The notes: generated by a model from the letters alone, not told the origin. Positions 11,701 through 42,845 are shown, counted from the stretch's first letter. The stretch is DNA of 64,000 bases from Glandiceps talaboti (GCF_964340395.1 NC_135553.1:16202001-16266000); one strand, 5' to 3'. Made by a program: numbers and translations.

Positions 11701-14700
11701 TGTAGTGATGTGTTGTGAAGTGCTGTGTTGTGTTGTGTAGTGATGTGTTGTGTTGTGTTATCGTGTATTCTTGTTGTCATGTATGAAACTATATTATTTT
11801 GCCTTGTCATCAATATTTTCAATTATGTTGTAGGTTTTATATATTTCCCTCTCATCAACTGAATGATATGTTTATAATTATGTTGAATCATTACGTCCCA
11901 AATAGTAAAGTTGACAACTTAATACAGAAATTATATGAAGTATCGGTCAACTTTAAAGGTATGCTAATTTTGTCGAAGACCTGTGAAATGTTCTTTTTTC
12001 ACATAAAGCTTATCTTCTTCTTCCTCTTTTAGAATGTTCCCAAGTAAACACGATTTTCTACGTCTCCAATATGAGAGGGAATGACAAGGGGAACTGTTCT
12101 CTGAGTCTACCATGTAAGACTATACAACGTGCTGTTGATATAGCCAAACCTAATGACGTCATAACTATAGATGCCACTAACAACCACCTGTATCCCTATA
12201 AACTATGTACAGAAGACACAACTGACACTGATCAACATTACGGTGTATATATTGAAAAGTCACTGCATATAAACACAGTGAATGGTACCGCCATCATAAA
12301 TTCCTTATATGACTGCAGCGTGTTCTACTTCAACGGTACACAGAATACCATACTAAACCGTGAACCAATAGAAGTGAGTCTTACAAACTTAACGATTATC
12401 TCGGGAGTCTCGCCAAATCCGAACTTCGGTGCCGCGATTACTTCGAAAGACGCATCCTTGATCATTGACAACTGTCATTTTGAAAATCTGATTTCACGAC
12501 GCATGGCAGAGGGCAAACGAAAATTTGCCATTCTTTACGAACTAGAAACTGCAATCGGAAATTCGCCGTTTCTTTTCCTCATGTTCAACACATATCTCCT
12601 AAACAGTACCGGAAGTGTTGGTATCATAGTTGAGCAGCAGCAAATGTCCATGGATACACTAGATGTAGTAATCAAGAATTGCTCATTTGAAAACAACAAG
12701 TTGTCTGGGATATACCTAAAAGTGTCAAATATTGGTAACTTCACTGGCCACATTCAAGATTCAAATTTTACTGAACACACAGAGAACAACAAAGGAGGGG
12801 TGCTCTATCTTGAGGAGTCGCTAGATGAGAAGACACACGCCCTCTGTGATTTGACAGAAGACATCATCAAAGCTTTAGATGCGAGCGTACTAAACGTTAC
12901 TTCTAGTGGTTATCATCCAAGGAATTGTGTTGATCGAGAGACATGGAGACAGTACTGGTTGTGCAAAAAACATCTGCCGGCACAAAATTACTCAATGCAT
13001 CTTAGTTTCAGTAATGTATACTTCAATGACAATAGTGCAACCAGTGCTGGGGGAGCCATATTTGCAGATATGACGTCACAAAGCCACCTGGTAATCAACA
13101 AAGTTAACTTTTATGGAAATGAAGCCACTGGAGTTACTGGCAGAGGTGGTGCTTTATATCTCTCTGGTGGAACAGTTGAAGTCAGAAATACAAACTTTGT
13201 CGACAATAGTGCATTTTTCCTCGGGGGATGTATCTACTTGAATACTGATGGAGATGCCGTTTACATGGACAACTGTGTTGTGAGTATCACGCACACAAAT
13301 ACACGTCTACTGGGAGCTCTTCTCTGGAGTGATTATGAAGGAAATCTCACAATCAAAAATACCAGATTTGAAGCTGATGCTAAAAATACAGACAAAGTCA
13401 ATGCTATCTGGCATGGCTCACCCAAACCGTTCAAGCTAGATGACACCACATCTGTCATTTGTGATAAAGGCTATAACTTAAATCTAACACAAAAGTACAA
13501 CCGAAAACAATACGATGTCTTCTTCACTTGCCAAGCCTGCGGTCCAGAAACATATAGCCTCGGTGCGAGTTATAGCAACGGAAGTGACATCACGAATATC
13601 ACCTGTCATCATTGTCCTAAAGGCGCTAATTGTGCTGCAACAAGTCTTAAATCGAAAGCCAACCACTGGGGATACGAAGAAGATGATAGAGTCAATTTTT
13701 TGCTTTGTCCCCCTGGCTACTGCTGTCATGGCAACACCGATAGCATATGTGATGACTTTCAGTCATGTCATGATGGCAGGATTGGTGCATTGTGTGGTAA
13801 TTGTCAATCTGGTTACACAGAATCCATTACAACGATTTGTGTGGCAAATGATAAGTGCGAAGAATCAGACATAATTTACTGGATCCTGGTGATTGTTATC
13901 ATAATTTTCATCATCGTGTTTTCTTTGATGTTAAGTGGTGCTTTCAGGAAAAATAAGGATGCGGTAACTGAATACACCAACTGTGATATCAACACCTCGA
14001 ATCAACATGCACATGAAGAACTAGATATAGTAGTACACGATAACGGTGGTACCAAACTGCGACCTACGAAGCAATCGAAGGGGCAGATTATTATTTTAAT
14101 AGACATATTAAAGTTAGTATTCTTCTTTTATCAAATCGTGGCGTTGTTGGCGAGGCCTCGAAGTAGCAAGGACTCCATCTTCATTGTTCCGGGTCTATAT
14201 TTCATTGTTCACTTGTTTAGTTTTCAAGTATTACCTGACTTCTTAGAGACATGCTTGCCAACCCTTGATAATTACATCACAAAAACCCTCTTCATCAATC
14301 TCAATGTCATAATTCCTGTTGTCGGTATTCTTTTGCTATTTTCCGTCATTGTTTATATCTTTAGATGCATAAAGAGACGTCGAAATACTAGTCAAATAGC
14401 CATTGACCAATCCATTTCGGATCACCTTACTTTTGCTCTGTCAATGTGTATAGTATTTGGGTATATATGCACTTTGAATATCGTATTTTCTTTCACTAAT
14501 TGGGTTTGGATCAGTGGCGAGCTAAGGTTGTATTACTCTGGGGAACTCGATCTTGTTGGACCATGGTTCATTTTGTCCCTCTGTGTTCTCGGTATGACCG
14601 CATTTCCATTTCTGTTTATGCCACTATTGGTACTACGTAAATCCCAAAAGGGCAGATTTTCATATCTTTACTTCGCAGTACTTTGCATTCTGCCATTGCC

Positions 14701-17700
14701 TATACTAGTATATGAAGGATGTTGCGCTATCTACAACTATCGCAAGAAGAATGGCAAAAACAGTGTCTCGAAGTCATATGTTACAACGAATGGTGTAGTA
14801 ACCTTCCTCAGGGGCAACTATCGCGAGAAACTTGCGTGGTATTGGGAGTCAGTGATGCTAACGAGGCGTTTTGTTCTCGTCGCCTGTCATTTTTATATCA
14901 AGGATGAATTTCAGCGTACAATAATTTTGGTTGTTCTGTGCTTGATTATTCTCTTTCACCATGTATATACAAAACCCTACAAGAGTGACAGCGTAAACAA
15001 CGTAGAGACGGGAATACTACTCATTCTCATCACAGTCGGACTGGTCAATACCATCGATGCTTTCTGCTATACCTATGGATCACAAACCTGTAAACCAGGC
15101 CAACATGTTCTAAACGTACTTGGTATATTTGAATCTGTTATAACATTGTTACCGCTAGTCGTTTTCTTCCTCACGTTACTATGTTTCCTCCTTGCTTCAA
15201 TTGAAAATACGTGTTTCTGGAAGGAATGCTGTTGTGGATTTGCCCAGACAATAATTGACAAAATTTGGAAAGACGTGGACGGTAATGCACCTAAAGAAGA
15301 CCAGCAGCGTATGCTTTGTTGTGATGAAGAAACAGCAGATGGTACAACTAACCACAATAGTACTAGTAGCAACCAGGCCGACAGTAATCTTGGTAATGGA
15401 GCTCCTAAGCACAGTGCTACTAGAAGCATCAGTACCCCACGAACATATCGTCGACAGAGATACTCTCGCTTACCCACAGAACACCTCGAAGTTGCTGCAG
15501 TTTGCGAAACAAACGATGATGAATTGAATGATTTGGGAACTGACTCCATGCCGAATGATCCAGTGTTACTTTCTGCATCAACAGAAGATCCCATCGTCAC
15601 AACGAATTCTGTAACAGAAAGTCCTAAACCGAACCAGGGAAATGGATCGAGTCAAGAAGTCGGTGAGGGTGCCGCGGCGAATTCAAAGGGAAAAGAACTG
15701 ATACCTGAAATGAGAGGTGATAACAATGTCTACTTGAAAGCATGTTTAGAGCAGTTAACCCGAATTGTGAATACGGCAGACGACCCCGCAATTCTTTACA
15801 CAACAAATTTTACGACAACGGTATTCGCTGCTGGCGTTTTCAACTATGAAGGAGGGCATTTAACGATAGAACAGGCAGGCGTCAATCTGTTCATTCCACC
15901 AGGAGCTTTACCTGAAGATGACGAACCAAGACGATTCTATATCTATGTGTCAACAAACGACAGCGACTATCCAAGACTTGGTGCAGACCAAACAGCTCTT
16001 TCCCCGGTCATTCGATGTGGTCCAACAAACTTCACTTTCCAGAAACATATCCTACTGTCAGTGAAAAACTGCATCGACTCAAAACAATCTGGAAGCTTAA
16101 AGCTGTGGAGAAGTTTATCTGATGTGGACCAAGTGACGAACTGGCACGATTCCAGTGAGGGACAACACACTCTTTGTATTTGCCAAGGACAGGACAGCAT
16201 ATCCTTCATCCGGGAGTTGGCAATGTTCTGTGTGATTAGCAACACCGACTACTGTATGTACAAAGTGACAATATTCATCTCTCTTGTGAACGACAGATTC
16301 ACAAAAGTAAGAGTTCTGTTGTCTAGAGACACACCAGCTGATACAGAGGTAATTAACATTACTCGAAATTACATTCGAGGCAATAATATTCCGTTTTCAT
16401 GGGACCAGATATATTGTGACTGTAAAGGTGCAATGAACAATGTATGGTGTACATTTCATCGAAGGAACATATCATTCGGAATGGAGATATTGAGATATTG
16501 GTTTCCTTGGTTTCGTTATAGAAACAAACAAATTGTTTTCTTCAAAAAGAATCAGTGACTGACAATGATATGCAACGTCTGATCATTTTATCATAACTTC
16601 AGTACTAGTACCCACTTGCCTACAAACTGGGATATAGATACATTGTATCACCTCCCAACAAAATGTACATAATACAATGTTCACTTGATCCACACAGTCT
16701 GTCTGATACCAGGAGATGGGAAACTTTCCCAAAGGTTGTATCCATATTTTCAGTTAGTTTATGCAAACTGCTTAGTGAATTATATCTATATATGCTATTC
16801 ACCTATATATGCACCCAGCTAGTAATCAGTTAATTGTATTTGAATTACATCCAGTAGTAAAACGACTCACAAAGAAGCTAAGAAAAATATTGTGATTCTG
16901 TATACCACAATGCTAGGATTTTTCTCGTTTTGTCTACGCGTCAAGTGGATTATAACTCATTGTTATGACTGTGAATGTGTGTACTAAAAAGTCATTAACT
17001 ATGTCTGTAATTTTAAGTATACAACACGAATTTCATTACCTATTCCCATCATGGTATTTACACCACCATTATTGTTCATTGTTTCAGCTGATGAAAGTAA
17101 AGGAACAGGGCACGGACAGCTACCAATACAGAGAGGAAATGAAAGTCAATCTGAACAAATCAGATGGAGATTATAAAATAGAACTTAAAGAAATCAAACC
17201 AATTGGTTGGACTCTAGTTGATGGCGAGAACTCAAAGGTAAGATTTGTATCTTGTTCTTTTCATAGTTTATAGATATCTTGGTTCGACTATTGGTTTCAC
17301 TAAGAGCCTCGTTGCCCTTATATGGTATTATTTTTCGTAATGTTCAAAATATATTCATGATGTGATGAGTGTCAAAGCACGACGACAATCTCTTTTGAAA
17401 TATTTTGAACTACAGAAGAATAAATATAACACATCAACAGACTTTATGGACGGGTGCTGTCTTTACCAGTCCCTTTTGGAATCTTTTAGCATCATCATTC
17501 TCGAGATGAATTATTTGCAGTAGCATATACCTGTATACAAACACGACTATTCGAGGACGTGTCTTTTTTCCACATGTGGTAAATAAAATTGTACATCTCT
17601 TTCTATGTTTATATTTCTATTGCTTCCATACTTAGATGGTGTCCAAAGAATCCCTGTGGATGAACAATCAAGGTGGTGGGCCATGTCCTGCTGTAACTTT

Positions 17701-17824
17701 CCTCCTGGAACGAGGATACAATCAGCGATCCCAAGCCATAGGAGGAGTTATTAATTTACTGAAATCTGGAGACAAAAAACCCTTGTGCAGTTTGACATTT
17801 GATGATGATTTGGCGTTGGCTTGA
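8743..17824 (+). CDS. Gene B: galaxin/beta-helix multi-pass receptor with cytosolic ZU5-UPA
   Basis: Five exons, 8743-8839, 10651-11373, 12033-16348, 17088-17237 and 17636-17824, with intron phases 1, 1, 0, 0, give 1824 residues. Exon 1 is a signal peptide (basic start, then LVLFVFCLTIQ). Exon 2 is galaxin-like with repeated CC pairs (CCG, QCCNETVYD) and an internal duplication. About 285-750 is a right-handed beta-helix region (AGGAIF, GRGGALYLSGG, NNSxF patterns). About 770-885 is a Cys-rich stalk (CPPGYCC, GALCGNC). About 887-1330 holds 9-10 membrane helices (VFFFYQ). A cytosolic linker follows, then YLKACLEQL, ZU5 (about 1537-1675, GGHLTIEQAGVNLFIPPGAL) and UPA, which ends at the stop. 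There is no death domain. It resembles UNC5 only in its tail. It probably acts at the plasma membrane; its ligand is unknown. It is divergent from gene A and paralogous to gene C. Confidence 0.9.
9421..9665. repeat. interspersed repeat in intron 1 of gene B, with an internal tandem duplication
   Basis: CCTCTTTTACGGCACCGTCC, a GCAGTGTCGCGGGAGAAATA-type unit present about twice, and TTTGCGAGAATGTCC follow one another. A matching stretch lies at 31985-32070 in intron 1 of gene C, and a third related piece (CCTTTTACGGCACTGTGTC) at 57222-57300. All are in the same plus orientation, so they are dispersed insertions, not a by-product of inverted gene duplication. Confidence 0.55.
10840..11229 (+). 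repeat. in-frame 195-bp tandem duplication inside the gene B galaxin exon
   Basis: 10840-11034 and 11035-11229 differ at 8 of 195 positions by my count. Each encodes 65 residues starting SHNP and containing SICCGET and QCCNETVYDA. Seven of the eight differences change an amino acid. See the finding on diversification. Confidence 0.95.
11397..11780. repeat. (GTGTT)n-based pentanucleotide satellite
   Basis: GTGTT/GTTGT units with interspersed GTGATTGTGTACTGAT blocks fill most of gene B intron 2. They begin 23 bases after the exon 2 donor. Confidence 0.92.
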
Positions 17825-18440
<616 letters not shown>

Positions 18441-18969
18441 AATTGGGACGTGTCTATCTGGAGCATGGCGTTACTATTACGTGTAAATTATTAATAAATA
18501 TTTTTGTTTTGTTTTGTTTTCTCTTGACAATGAGCAGAAACATTACAGTTTTATGACGTAACTTACTTTATTATAACTATCTTTGTTCATTGAAAAAGGA
18601 AATGAACATTTACTGTGAATTTAAGATTTAATCTATCAATGTCATGACTCTAAAGTAGTTTAAGTTGTTGATGTGGGAGAAAACTGATTTCAGTGGTTTT
18701 TCAATACATATTTGAATTTGTATTTTTTGTTGAAGTGTATTTATTAAACAATACCCGTACATAACTTGACTATTGTAGTTTATTTTAATATTTTCCAACG
18801 AAATATTTCATATAATTCTTCTGCTTTCTACACTTTGTATTAATCATAATCAGTTAACTTATTTGTACTTTTGCTAAAGTTCAGTATACATTGATCATAT
18901 GCCACTGCGTGTGTGTGTGTGTCAATTGACTTGGATCAAAAACTGTACGGACACGCAATTCCGCAAGCG

Positions 18970-19125
18970 CACACATACATACACATACACATACATACAT
19001 ACATACATACATACATACATACATACATACATACATACATACATACATACATACATACATTCATACATACATACATACATACATACATACATAACATAAC
19101 ATAACATACATACGTACGCACGTAC
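18970..19125. repeat. (ATAC)n microsatellite
   Basis: Long CATA tract with ACATAA and ACGTAC variants at its right edge. 19.13-19.79 kb is AT-rich with nothing recognisable. Confidence 0.93.
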
Positions 19126-19795
19126 GTACACACATGCACAAATTTCGCTCTATTCTAATTGTGGACAATATTGGATAAGATGTGTTATGTTCTGTACATA
19201 CATGTGATAATTTGACCACTATTTATGAATACTTGCATAATTACAAAGAATGACAGAAAGCATTTTTTCTTAACGTTTTCCATAAATACATTACATGTTT
19301 ATTGCATCATTTAAAACTTAATTACATCAGCATAATTATCAATGCTACATTTTGAACCTCATTATCGCATGACATTAATGGTTTAACCACCTGCATAGAT
19401 CAATTAAATGAAAGGAAAGTGTGTTAACTATTAGTTATTGTGGGGTTTCGTCATGTATTCTGTGTGCGTAATTTTCTCATACCAGTAGCAATATGTTTCA
19501 CAATTTGGTCGATTTAAAATTAGAATATTGATTGTTTTCATATGTATGCATCACCAAATATATCTTATGAAATCACCATGCATTAACGTAACTGCGTATA
19601 CTCCTTACTGATGAATTCAACCAGGGTATATGGGCTGGTCTATGATTCAACATGCTCCAATGATTCTCCAATAGGTTTCTCATTTGAGTGAATTAGTGCC
19701 CTCAGGCTTCCCAGTGGTTGTCTTTCTCCCTTTGTTTAGTCTGCTCGTCAACTCTATAATATTATTGAGCATACCTTGTCATCTTTAAGGTTATG

Positions 19796-21540
19796 TTATT
19801 AATTAATTAATTAATTAATTAATTAATTAATTTAGATAGAAAAAAGGCTAGTGAGTGGGATAATTTAACTCCACGACTCCTCATTGATGCTGCTTAAGTA
19901 ATAGCACCGCCTTTGGCTCACGTCATAAATTGTTCATTTTTAATTGGTACATTCCCATCAGCGTTGAAGGTCGCCAAAGTGAAACCCATTTTCAAGAAAG
20001 ATTACTCTGTTGGAAACTATAGACCTATATCTATTTTGCCCCTATTCAGTAAAATCATTGAAAAAGTCATAAATAAACAAATCATCTCTTATCTGGACAA
20101 ATTTAATATTTTGTATAGACATCAATATGGTTTCAGAGAGAATCACAGTACCAAACTTACCTTGATTAATTTAGTAAATCACATTCTTAAAGAGATTGAT
20201 AAAGGGAATTTCACTCTAGGGGTATTTATTGATTTCAGTAAAGCGTTCGATACAATCGATCATTCGATCTTATTAGCCAAGCTTGAACATTACGGGTTCC
20301 GGGGCACTTGTCATAACTGGTTCAAAAGCTACCTGTCAGGTCGCTCTCAGTTTGTCCAGCTAAACGGTCATATATCGGAAAAACGTTTTATTCACTTTGT
20401 CGTTGGAGTACCCCAAGGCTCTGTACTAGGCCCGACTTTGTTTTTAATGTATATAAATGATCTTCCAAACTCGTCCTCTTTCTTTGATTTCCGTTTGTTT
20501 TCAGACGATACCAATCTCTTTCATACCTATTCACAGGTTGGGGAAATTAATTTGGATCATGTTTCGGGTCAATTACACGAGGTTCAACGTTGGTGCAATA
20601 CAAACAAATTGACGATAAATAGTGAAAAATCAAATTTTATCGTATTTAGAGGGCGCAAAAAGAAAGTAAATTTGATTGGTGATATCACATTACAAGGCAA
20701 AAGCATCAAGGAGGGAATTACTTTAGACAAACATCTCTCTTGGTCCGACCACATCGAAAAGGTAAACAAGCTAATCAGAATAAAGTGTGGGATTTTGTAT
20801 AGACTTAGACATATATTACCATTACACATTTTACTACTCTTGTACAACACATTCATACTCCCCCATATCAACTATGGCCTTGAGGTTTGGGGTAACACTT
20901 ATTCATCACATCTAAATAGTATATTAATGTCACAGAAAATGATTGTTCGAACAGTTTTGTTTAAATCTCCAACGGATCACTCATCTCCTTTGTTTGCTCA
21001 GTTGAATATTCTAGATGCATAGATATTTGATAGGTTCCTTTATTTATGGCTTGATCCATCAACTATCACCACACACTTTGTATGATTATTTTGAACCTTC
21101 ACACCATAACTACAATACAAGACTCTGTTCATATCAAAATATTTATCCATATTATGCCAGAACAAACTCAGGTCAGTTTTCTTTCTCCTTCTCAGGGGCA
21201 AAAATCTGGAATAGCACCCCTGTCAACATAAGATGTATCAATACGCTAAACAAATTTAAGCGATCTTATAAACAATTTCTTCTAGAAGAGTAAATTAAAC
21301 CACTGTACAATTTATTGTTACCGTATGTTCTTCATAAGTACTATGAACTCCGAGGTACTATGTATTTCCTTTTGCTATATCACTTTGCTGTCAAACATTG
21401 TATATAACTATGGTAGGGGACAGGCTTGAATAGCTGTAAGCTAAATCCCGATTCCCCTATTTACCCACGAAATAGTATTTTTGTATGTGTATCTGTAATG
21501 TTCATTTGTGCTTTTGGGTAAATAAATACTATATATAAAA
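19796..21540 (+). mobile_element. 5'-truncated non-LTR retrotransposon (reverse transcriptase), disrupted
   Basis: Begins at a (TTAA)n tract (19796-19834). Homology opens with SEWDNLTPRLLIDAA, then an in-frame stop near 19895, then a 369-residue frame (19913-21022). That frame shows NYRPISILPLFSKIIEKVI, YGFRENHST, FIDFSKAFDTIDH, VPQGSVLGPTLF and the catalytic FSDDT. A frameshift near 21018 shifts the C-terminal NTR..Y...YYAR tail to a second frame ending at 21293. The 3' end is AT-rich (AATAAATACTATATATAAAA). The FSDDT active site, with S for the usual A, is of CR1/Jockey-superfamily type. There is no endonuclease domain. It sits between the convergent 3' ends of receptor genes B and C. Confidence 0.88.
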
Positions 21541-21987
21541 TACTATATATATGTTCACAGTGAATAAACTCATCTGGTAATGTTGCAAGAAAGTGAACAA
21601 TCAGCTCAAACATGGAGTTATAATACAATATCCAAACAATTAGGATTTTGGTTTGTCTTTGATTATCTAAAGGTGCACACGTTTGTTACAGGACCCATTG
21701 AATATCTAGTCGACAGGAATTACCTTTTCACCAAATAGTTTTGAAATCTGAAGTATTCAAAATTAGAAACGTGCGTGTTGTACTTCTTAACTATTAATGT
21801 TGTAATGGTGATTGCACACTGCAGTCTAATTCTTGGCAGGCACATCTAATGATTAGTAATACTATGGAAATTTAAAAATTATGACATTTCGTCCACCTGG
21901 ACGTACATAAATGACCTAGTTAACAAAACATATTGGTTCTTATCAAGTAATGTTTATGCAGATCACAGCGATATCATTTCATATCAT

Positions 21988-33204
<11,217 letters not shown>

Positions 33205-33377
33205 TTCGAGTTCTATCCAGACTGGTTTGATACGATATACATGTAAACACGCGCCTCACGAAAAGTGTATTTTAGTATAGCAAACGAAGTCTGGACAGTC
33301 AGGTAAACAAGCTGTATGGTAATTTATGTTAAATATCATTCCATTCAACGGTCACTTGGTAGCTGCCACCTAGATAA

Positions 33378-33388
33378 GGGGAATCCCA
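33378..33388. promoter_or_regulatory. kappaB-like site upstream of gene C
   Basis: GGGGAATCCCA, one mismatch from the palindrome, 174 bases upstream of the gene C start codon in the spacer shared with gene D. Confidence 0.5.
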
Positions 33389-35227
33389 AAAAGACTTTTG
33401 TTCCATATTCGCAAAGGGGAATGTTAATGTCATATGTACGCTTTGTAATTACACAGTTGGTTTAGGTAGAGAAGTGTGTATCTATGTCGTCTAACATGTA
33501 CCTATTAAAGTCACTTTACTAACTAAAAAATTCCACTAAAATACATGTAAATTGTGACATACATGGGGTTACGAGGGAGTAACAATGCATGTGAACAATA
33601 CTTGCCCTGGCCTTTTCAACATGGGATATAAAACGAAAATTGAAATAGCTGTTTGGATAAAATAACCCCTCTCCAAAAGTAAAATGGCCCATCGATCATA
33701 ATACATCACTGTGACCCAACCTATCCTATTGACATTTTGCCTGACGGTATTGTGCCGCCAGGTCACGGTATAATTCGATATGCAAATGTTGGGGAAATTT
33801 GGGGGAAAGTACCGCATTCCTATCTAGTAGTGTAATACTTTCGGTACATTATTCACCTCTATTTTTAAACCCACATAAGAATATGGTATGAGTTCTTGTC
33901 GTTAAAACAACATAGCGTTTCTGAAAAGATGTGCATTTTCGTCTTTCCAGCAGACAGTTGCACACACAGTTGCGTTTTACAAGGTGAGCTTCATTTCTAC
34001 AGTATAAAGGTAATTTTGGTTTCCTATACTAGCATAACAATGAAACCAATAACTTATCTATTCTTCGGTCTCACTTATTCGTAGCTAGGTATGTTTATTG
34101 AAACCCTATCTCGACTCTGTCTTTGGGGAAGGTAACGCTGGGACCTGCACACATGGGTATTTCATGAATACTACTACAGTGGATAGAACATGCATAGGCA
34201 GACATTTTGAACTCTAAGTCTAGGCAACGAAAGCACCCGTGTCGCGCGATATATCGTATACATACAACGTAAAGATACCTTTATTGGTCTGCGCATTGTT
34301 TGTCGATCGCTTTTTTGAGCAATGATGTTTTTATGATCAGTAGGCTTTGGCATATAAAAGGTAATACATTAATAACCATAATTGTTAAGTACATTTTACA
34401 TGCAATGTGTAAGCGTGAACCGGTAGGGGGTATATTAATGACGTATACGTATATATTGAACGGGGAATTACCGATATTTTTGCGCAAGCGCAATAGATCT
34501 ACGATGATACAATAGTATAATGTTGATAGTATACGTAAGAGTGAAAGAGAATATGTTGTCAAAGTTCTAAGATATAACCACATTATCTTTACAATACCTG
34601 TCACGGACGGTAACTGGGACTATTTTGTCATAATTGTTGTCCTAAATGTCAACTTTGTGTGTTCTTGTATTTTTTTAAAGAATAGATAGTGATCAAACTA
34701 TATAAGAATCATCCCACAGATTTATGATTTTGTTGACAAACAATGTAACGGTCCGAACCTCGCATTGTACTGTTTAAACACGGACATCAAGTCAGTGTAT
34801 ACAATACTAGCAATGACATATAAACAGGCAATTCAGCTAATTTTCTGTTGTAAACTGTTTCCTCAGTAAGCCTACGTTTCGGTTTCGGTTTAGCTTTAAT
34901 GTAATAAAATCACAGAAAAGTTGTTTGAGTTGCTAGGATTTAATCATTCTCGGGTTAGTTTATCATTTAGTAAGCTTATATTTATGTACCTTTGTTTGTT
35001 ATTTGGGAAAAAAATGAAAATTGTGGCTGTTTCTGACACCTGATTTCCTGGACGAAAAGTGATTGAAAGTAGTTTGTTTAATAATTTCACAACTATAACA
35101 ACTCGTTTGACAATTGGAGAACAATTTCTATATAAAACATAAAGCTATGTTATTTGGTATCTACATTACAGGGCCACCTGCGTGAATACGTATAATTTGA
35201 TTCACGGCTTGTTTCTAGAGTTCAAAT
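33389..35227. other. divergent spacer between genes C and D
   Basis: No coding exon is supportable. TGCGCAAGCGCA (34481-34492) matches the NRF1-type palindrome. A pyrimidine-AG acceptor (TACATTACAG, ending 35171) 56 bases before the gene D ATG suggests an upstream untranslated exon of D. Confidence 0.5.
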
Positions 35228-40155
<4,928 letters not shown>

Positions 40156-41299
40156 GGAAGTAATGAATAAGTGAAAAAGAAAGTCTAGCAATTCCCAAAA
40201 ATTAGTAATAATTTTAAACTTGGTAACTCTGGATAAAATTAATACTGTACGCTGTACTTCATAAACGTTTTGACTCAGCCGATCACATAACTATAATCTT
40301 CCAATGACCACAAAGCACGCAATTTTAAAAGTAATGGAAACAACAACTCACAGCATCCTCACAACTCTATGTAAACTAGTTTGTATACATATCATACAGT
40401 TCATGAGTATTGAAAAAAAGAAAACTGTATTCGTTGATTCATACAGTACAAAGCTGGAAACTACTGTACTGCTGCACAAACTTATCTAATTTTACAAGTA
40501 CGCAGTTTAAAATAAAACTTAAGTTTGGCGAAATACTTTTTTTTTATTTTTATAGATATGTTTGTTATATATTTTTTATTCGCAAAATTTAATTCAAAGA
40601 GCTCATATATTTTTGATCTTCAGTGGCATTCCACAAGTTTGCACCAACATTTGTATTTTGCCGTCGAACAAGCGAAACCGAGACCATTTTTTTAAAATGA
40701 TAAATGTTTGTTTTCTACGAATTCGTGAGTCTAGCTAACGTAGTCCACCATGTCAGTTGAATTTACCACGGCTCAGAATAGGGGCATGTACAATTCTAGA
40801 TTGATATTGATACATGAATTTTTAAATAGGCCTGGTAGCATCATTTTGTGTCGGATTACTCGTTTTATTCGTTATTAAGACCTAGAGTTTATTTCGAAGT
40901 CTTTGTTGTTTGTAAGTTGACTCACTTTCCCGAACAGAAATAATGGCATAGCCCACCACTAGTAAAAAAAAAAGCCTCACTATAGCGTGATTTAGTACTC
41001 AAGATAGCAGTACGTAGTAAGCAAAGGAAAGCTTAGATTATTTGACATGCATGTATTTCGTATAGTGGCTCACAAGTACTGAACTGAATTAAATCTAAAC
41101 CCGATTTTGTACATTCTTGACATCAGAGCACGTCCCCTGAGATCTTTGTGATCACAGTTAGCATTTATGCTAGTATTACCATACGTTGGAGAGCTCCCCC
41201 TACATCTATGGCATTACACTGAGACTTTGATATATAAACAGGATGTTATTTAAGTATTTGAGCTGTGGCTCGAGAGTGAAAATAGTAAATTGTGCCTAG

Positions 41300-41302
<3 letters not shown>

Positions 41303-41360
<58 letters not shown>
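41303..41360. repeat. (TA)n microsatellite
   Basis: About 29 TA units. Confidence 0.93.
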
Positions 41361-41362
<2 letters not shown>

Positions 41363-42704
41363 TGTATATATACTATATATATGTATATTAGATGTTTTCT
41401 CTTTTGCAAATCCTTTTGTCCAATTTTAAATAATTTTAAGAATTGCATAGTTTATAGCAAAAGTGCTACAGGTTGACTGTAAACTCAGGGATTCCATCAG
41501 TACCAACATTGTATATTTACCTGTGTAATTGTTGTATATAATGTGTTTGCCTGCTCCATTAAAGAAGCCACAATAATCACATCAATTACGTCACATGTTG
41601 GGAGATTTTGTAAATCGTGATGGGTCAATAACTTACAGGGTCATATTTATAACTAACAAGGCTCCAAGTATTAATCAAAGTTTTTCCATAACACATTTTA
41701 CACTTGTGGCTTTAGCTTTATTGCACAATCCATCATTTTCTAAAGAGAAAGTAAAAGTGAACACTGACCCATAATATCAATATTAGATCACAAAACAACA
41801 GTTTGAAATATTGTGAAAATTATCACGTGCTAATAATACTTAACGATATCGAAGCTAAGCTTCATTTGATTGACATATGCTACCTTCAACGTGAACACAC
41901 TTATTTCCACGTTGCATCGTTGTAAAAGACCAAAAATGTTTTCCAGGGGTGTCAAAGTGTCTTTGTCGTAGAAACAATATCACAGGAAGACGTTGATAAC
42001 ATGTGCATTTCAAATATCAAATTCAGCTGTGGTGTTATGTTTGAATATGATATGTCTATTAGTTGGGTGTATTTGAGACCTGACTTTAACTTACCTTATT
42101 TCAACAGATGTATACTACAGATTTAAGCAAACATTTGTTACTTTCTATTCAGTTACAGGAGATTTCTTCTTAGCTTGCAAATGCTACTGAACGATGTATC
42201 AAGATTAGTGAAACTGATCAATGACAGTGGTTTCGTGCCGAGATAGACACAATAAAGATAACACAAAAACATCCCTTACACAGTGTCTGCTTTGTATTGT
42301 GTTAATGATAAAAATAATTAATACAAATGTAACAAAATATAGAGCAGACTCTGTGAAAAGGGGTGTCTGTGTGTTTATCTTTAACGTGTATGTATCAACA
42401 TGAAACCTTGTGATCAGTCTCACTGATCTTGATACATTGTTTATTAGCATTTGCAATTGCAAGCTAAGACGAAATCTGCTGTATTATAGTGAACATGACA
42501 GGGGTTGTTTTACAGTGATTCACTGTCATGTATGGTCAGGTACAAGACCAAGGTCGACTTGCATAACAAAATGTATAGGTTTAGTAATGTATGTCATTAA
42601 TTTACTTGTATTGTTTAATTATCGGTATTACATATACTCTGAATGTGTGTAGTTGAACTCGATCAAGTGTATTTACATGAAATATATATTCTTAGATATT
42701 ATTC

Positions 42705-42845
42705 CCAATATTTTTCTCCGTCCAGCCACGAAAAATACGAGTGACATTAGGGGGGATTTGTCACTACACGAGTTTCACAACTTGTAGTGACAACCCTTTA
42801 ATTTGGTCACGAGTATTTTCAGGTTGAATGAAGAAAAATATTGAA
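42705..42845. mobile_element. hairpin MITE-like element
   Basis: CAATATTTTTCTCCGTCCAG (42708) is the imperfect complement of the right end, which reads GGTTGAATGAAGAAAAATATTG. Inside, CACGAAAAATACGAGTGAC pairs with GTCACGAGTATTTTC, and TTGTCACTAC with GTAGTGACAA. Almost the whole 140 bases fold back. Confidence 0.75.

Noticed and set aside
21000-21300. Reading the second reverse transcriptase frame (21015-21293) as a separate gene
   Set aside because: It is the C-terminal tail of the same retrotransposon after a frameshift.
33945-33990. Small exon candidate between TTTCCAG and AAG/GTGAGC in the C-D spacer
   Set aside because: Splice-like edges only; too short and with no protein match. It could be an untranslated exon of gene D but cannot be supported.
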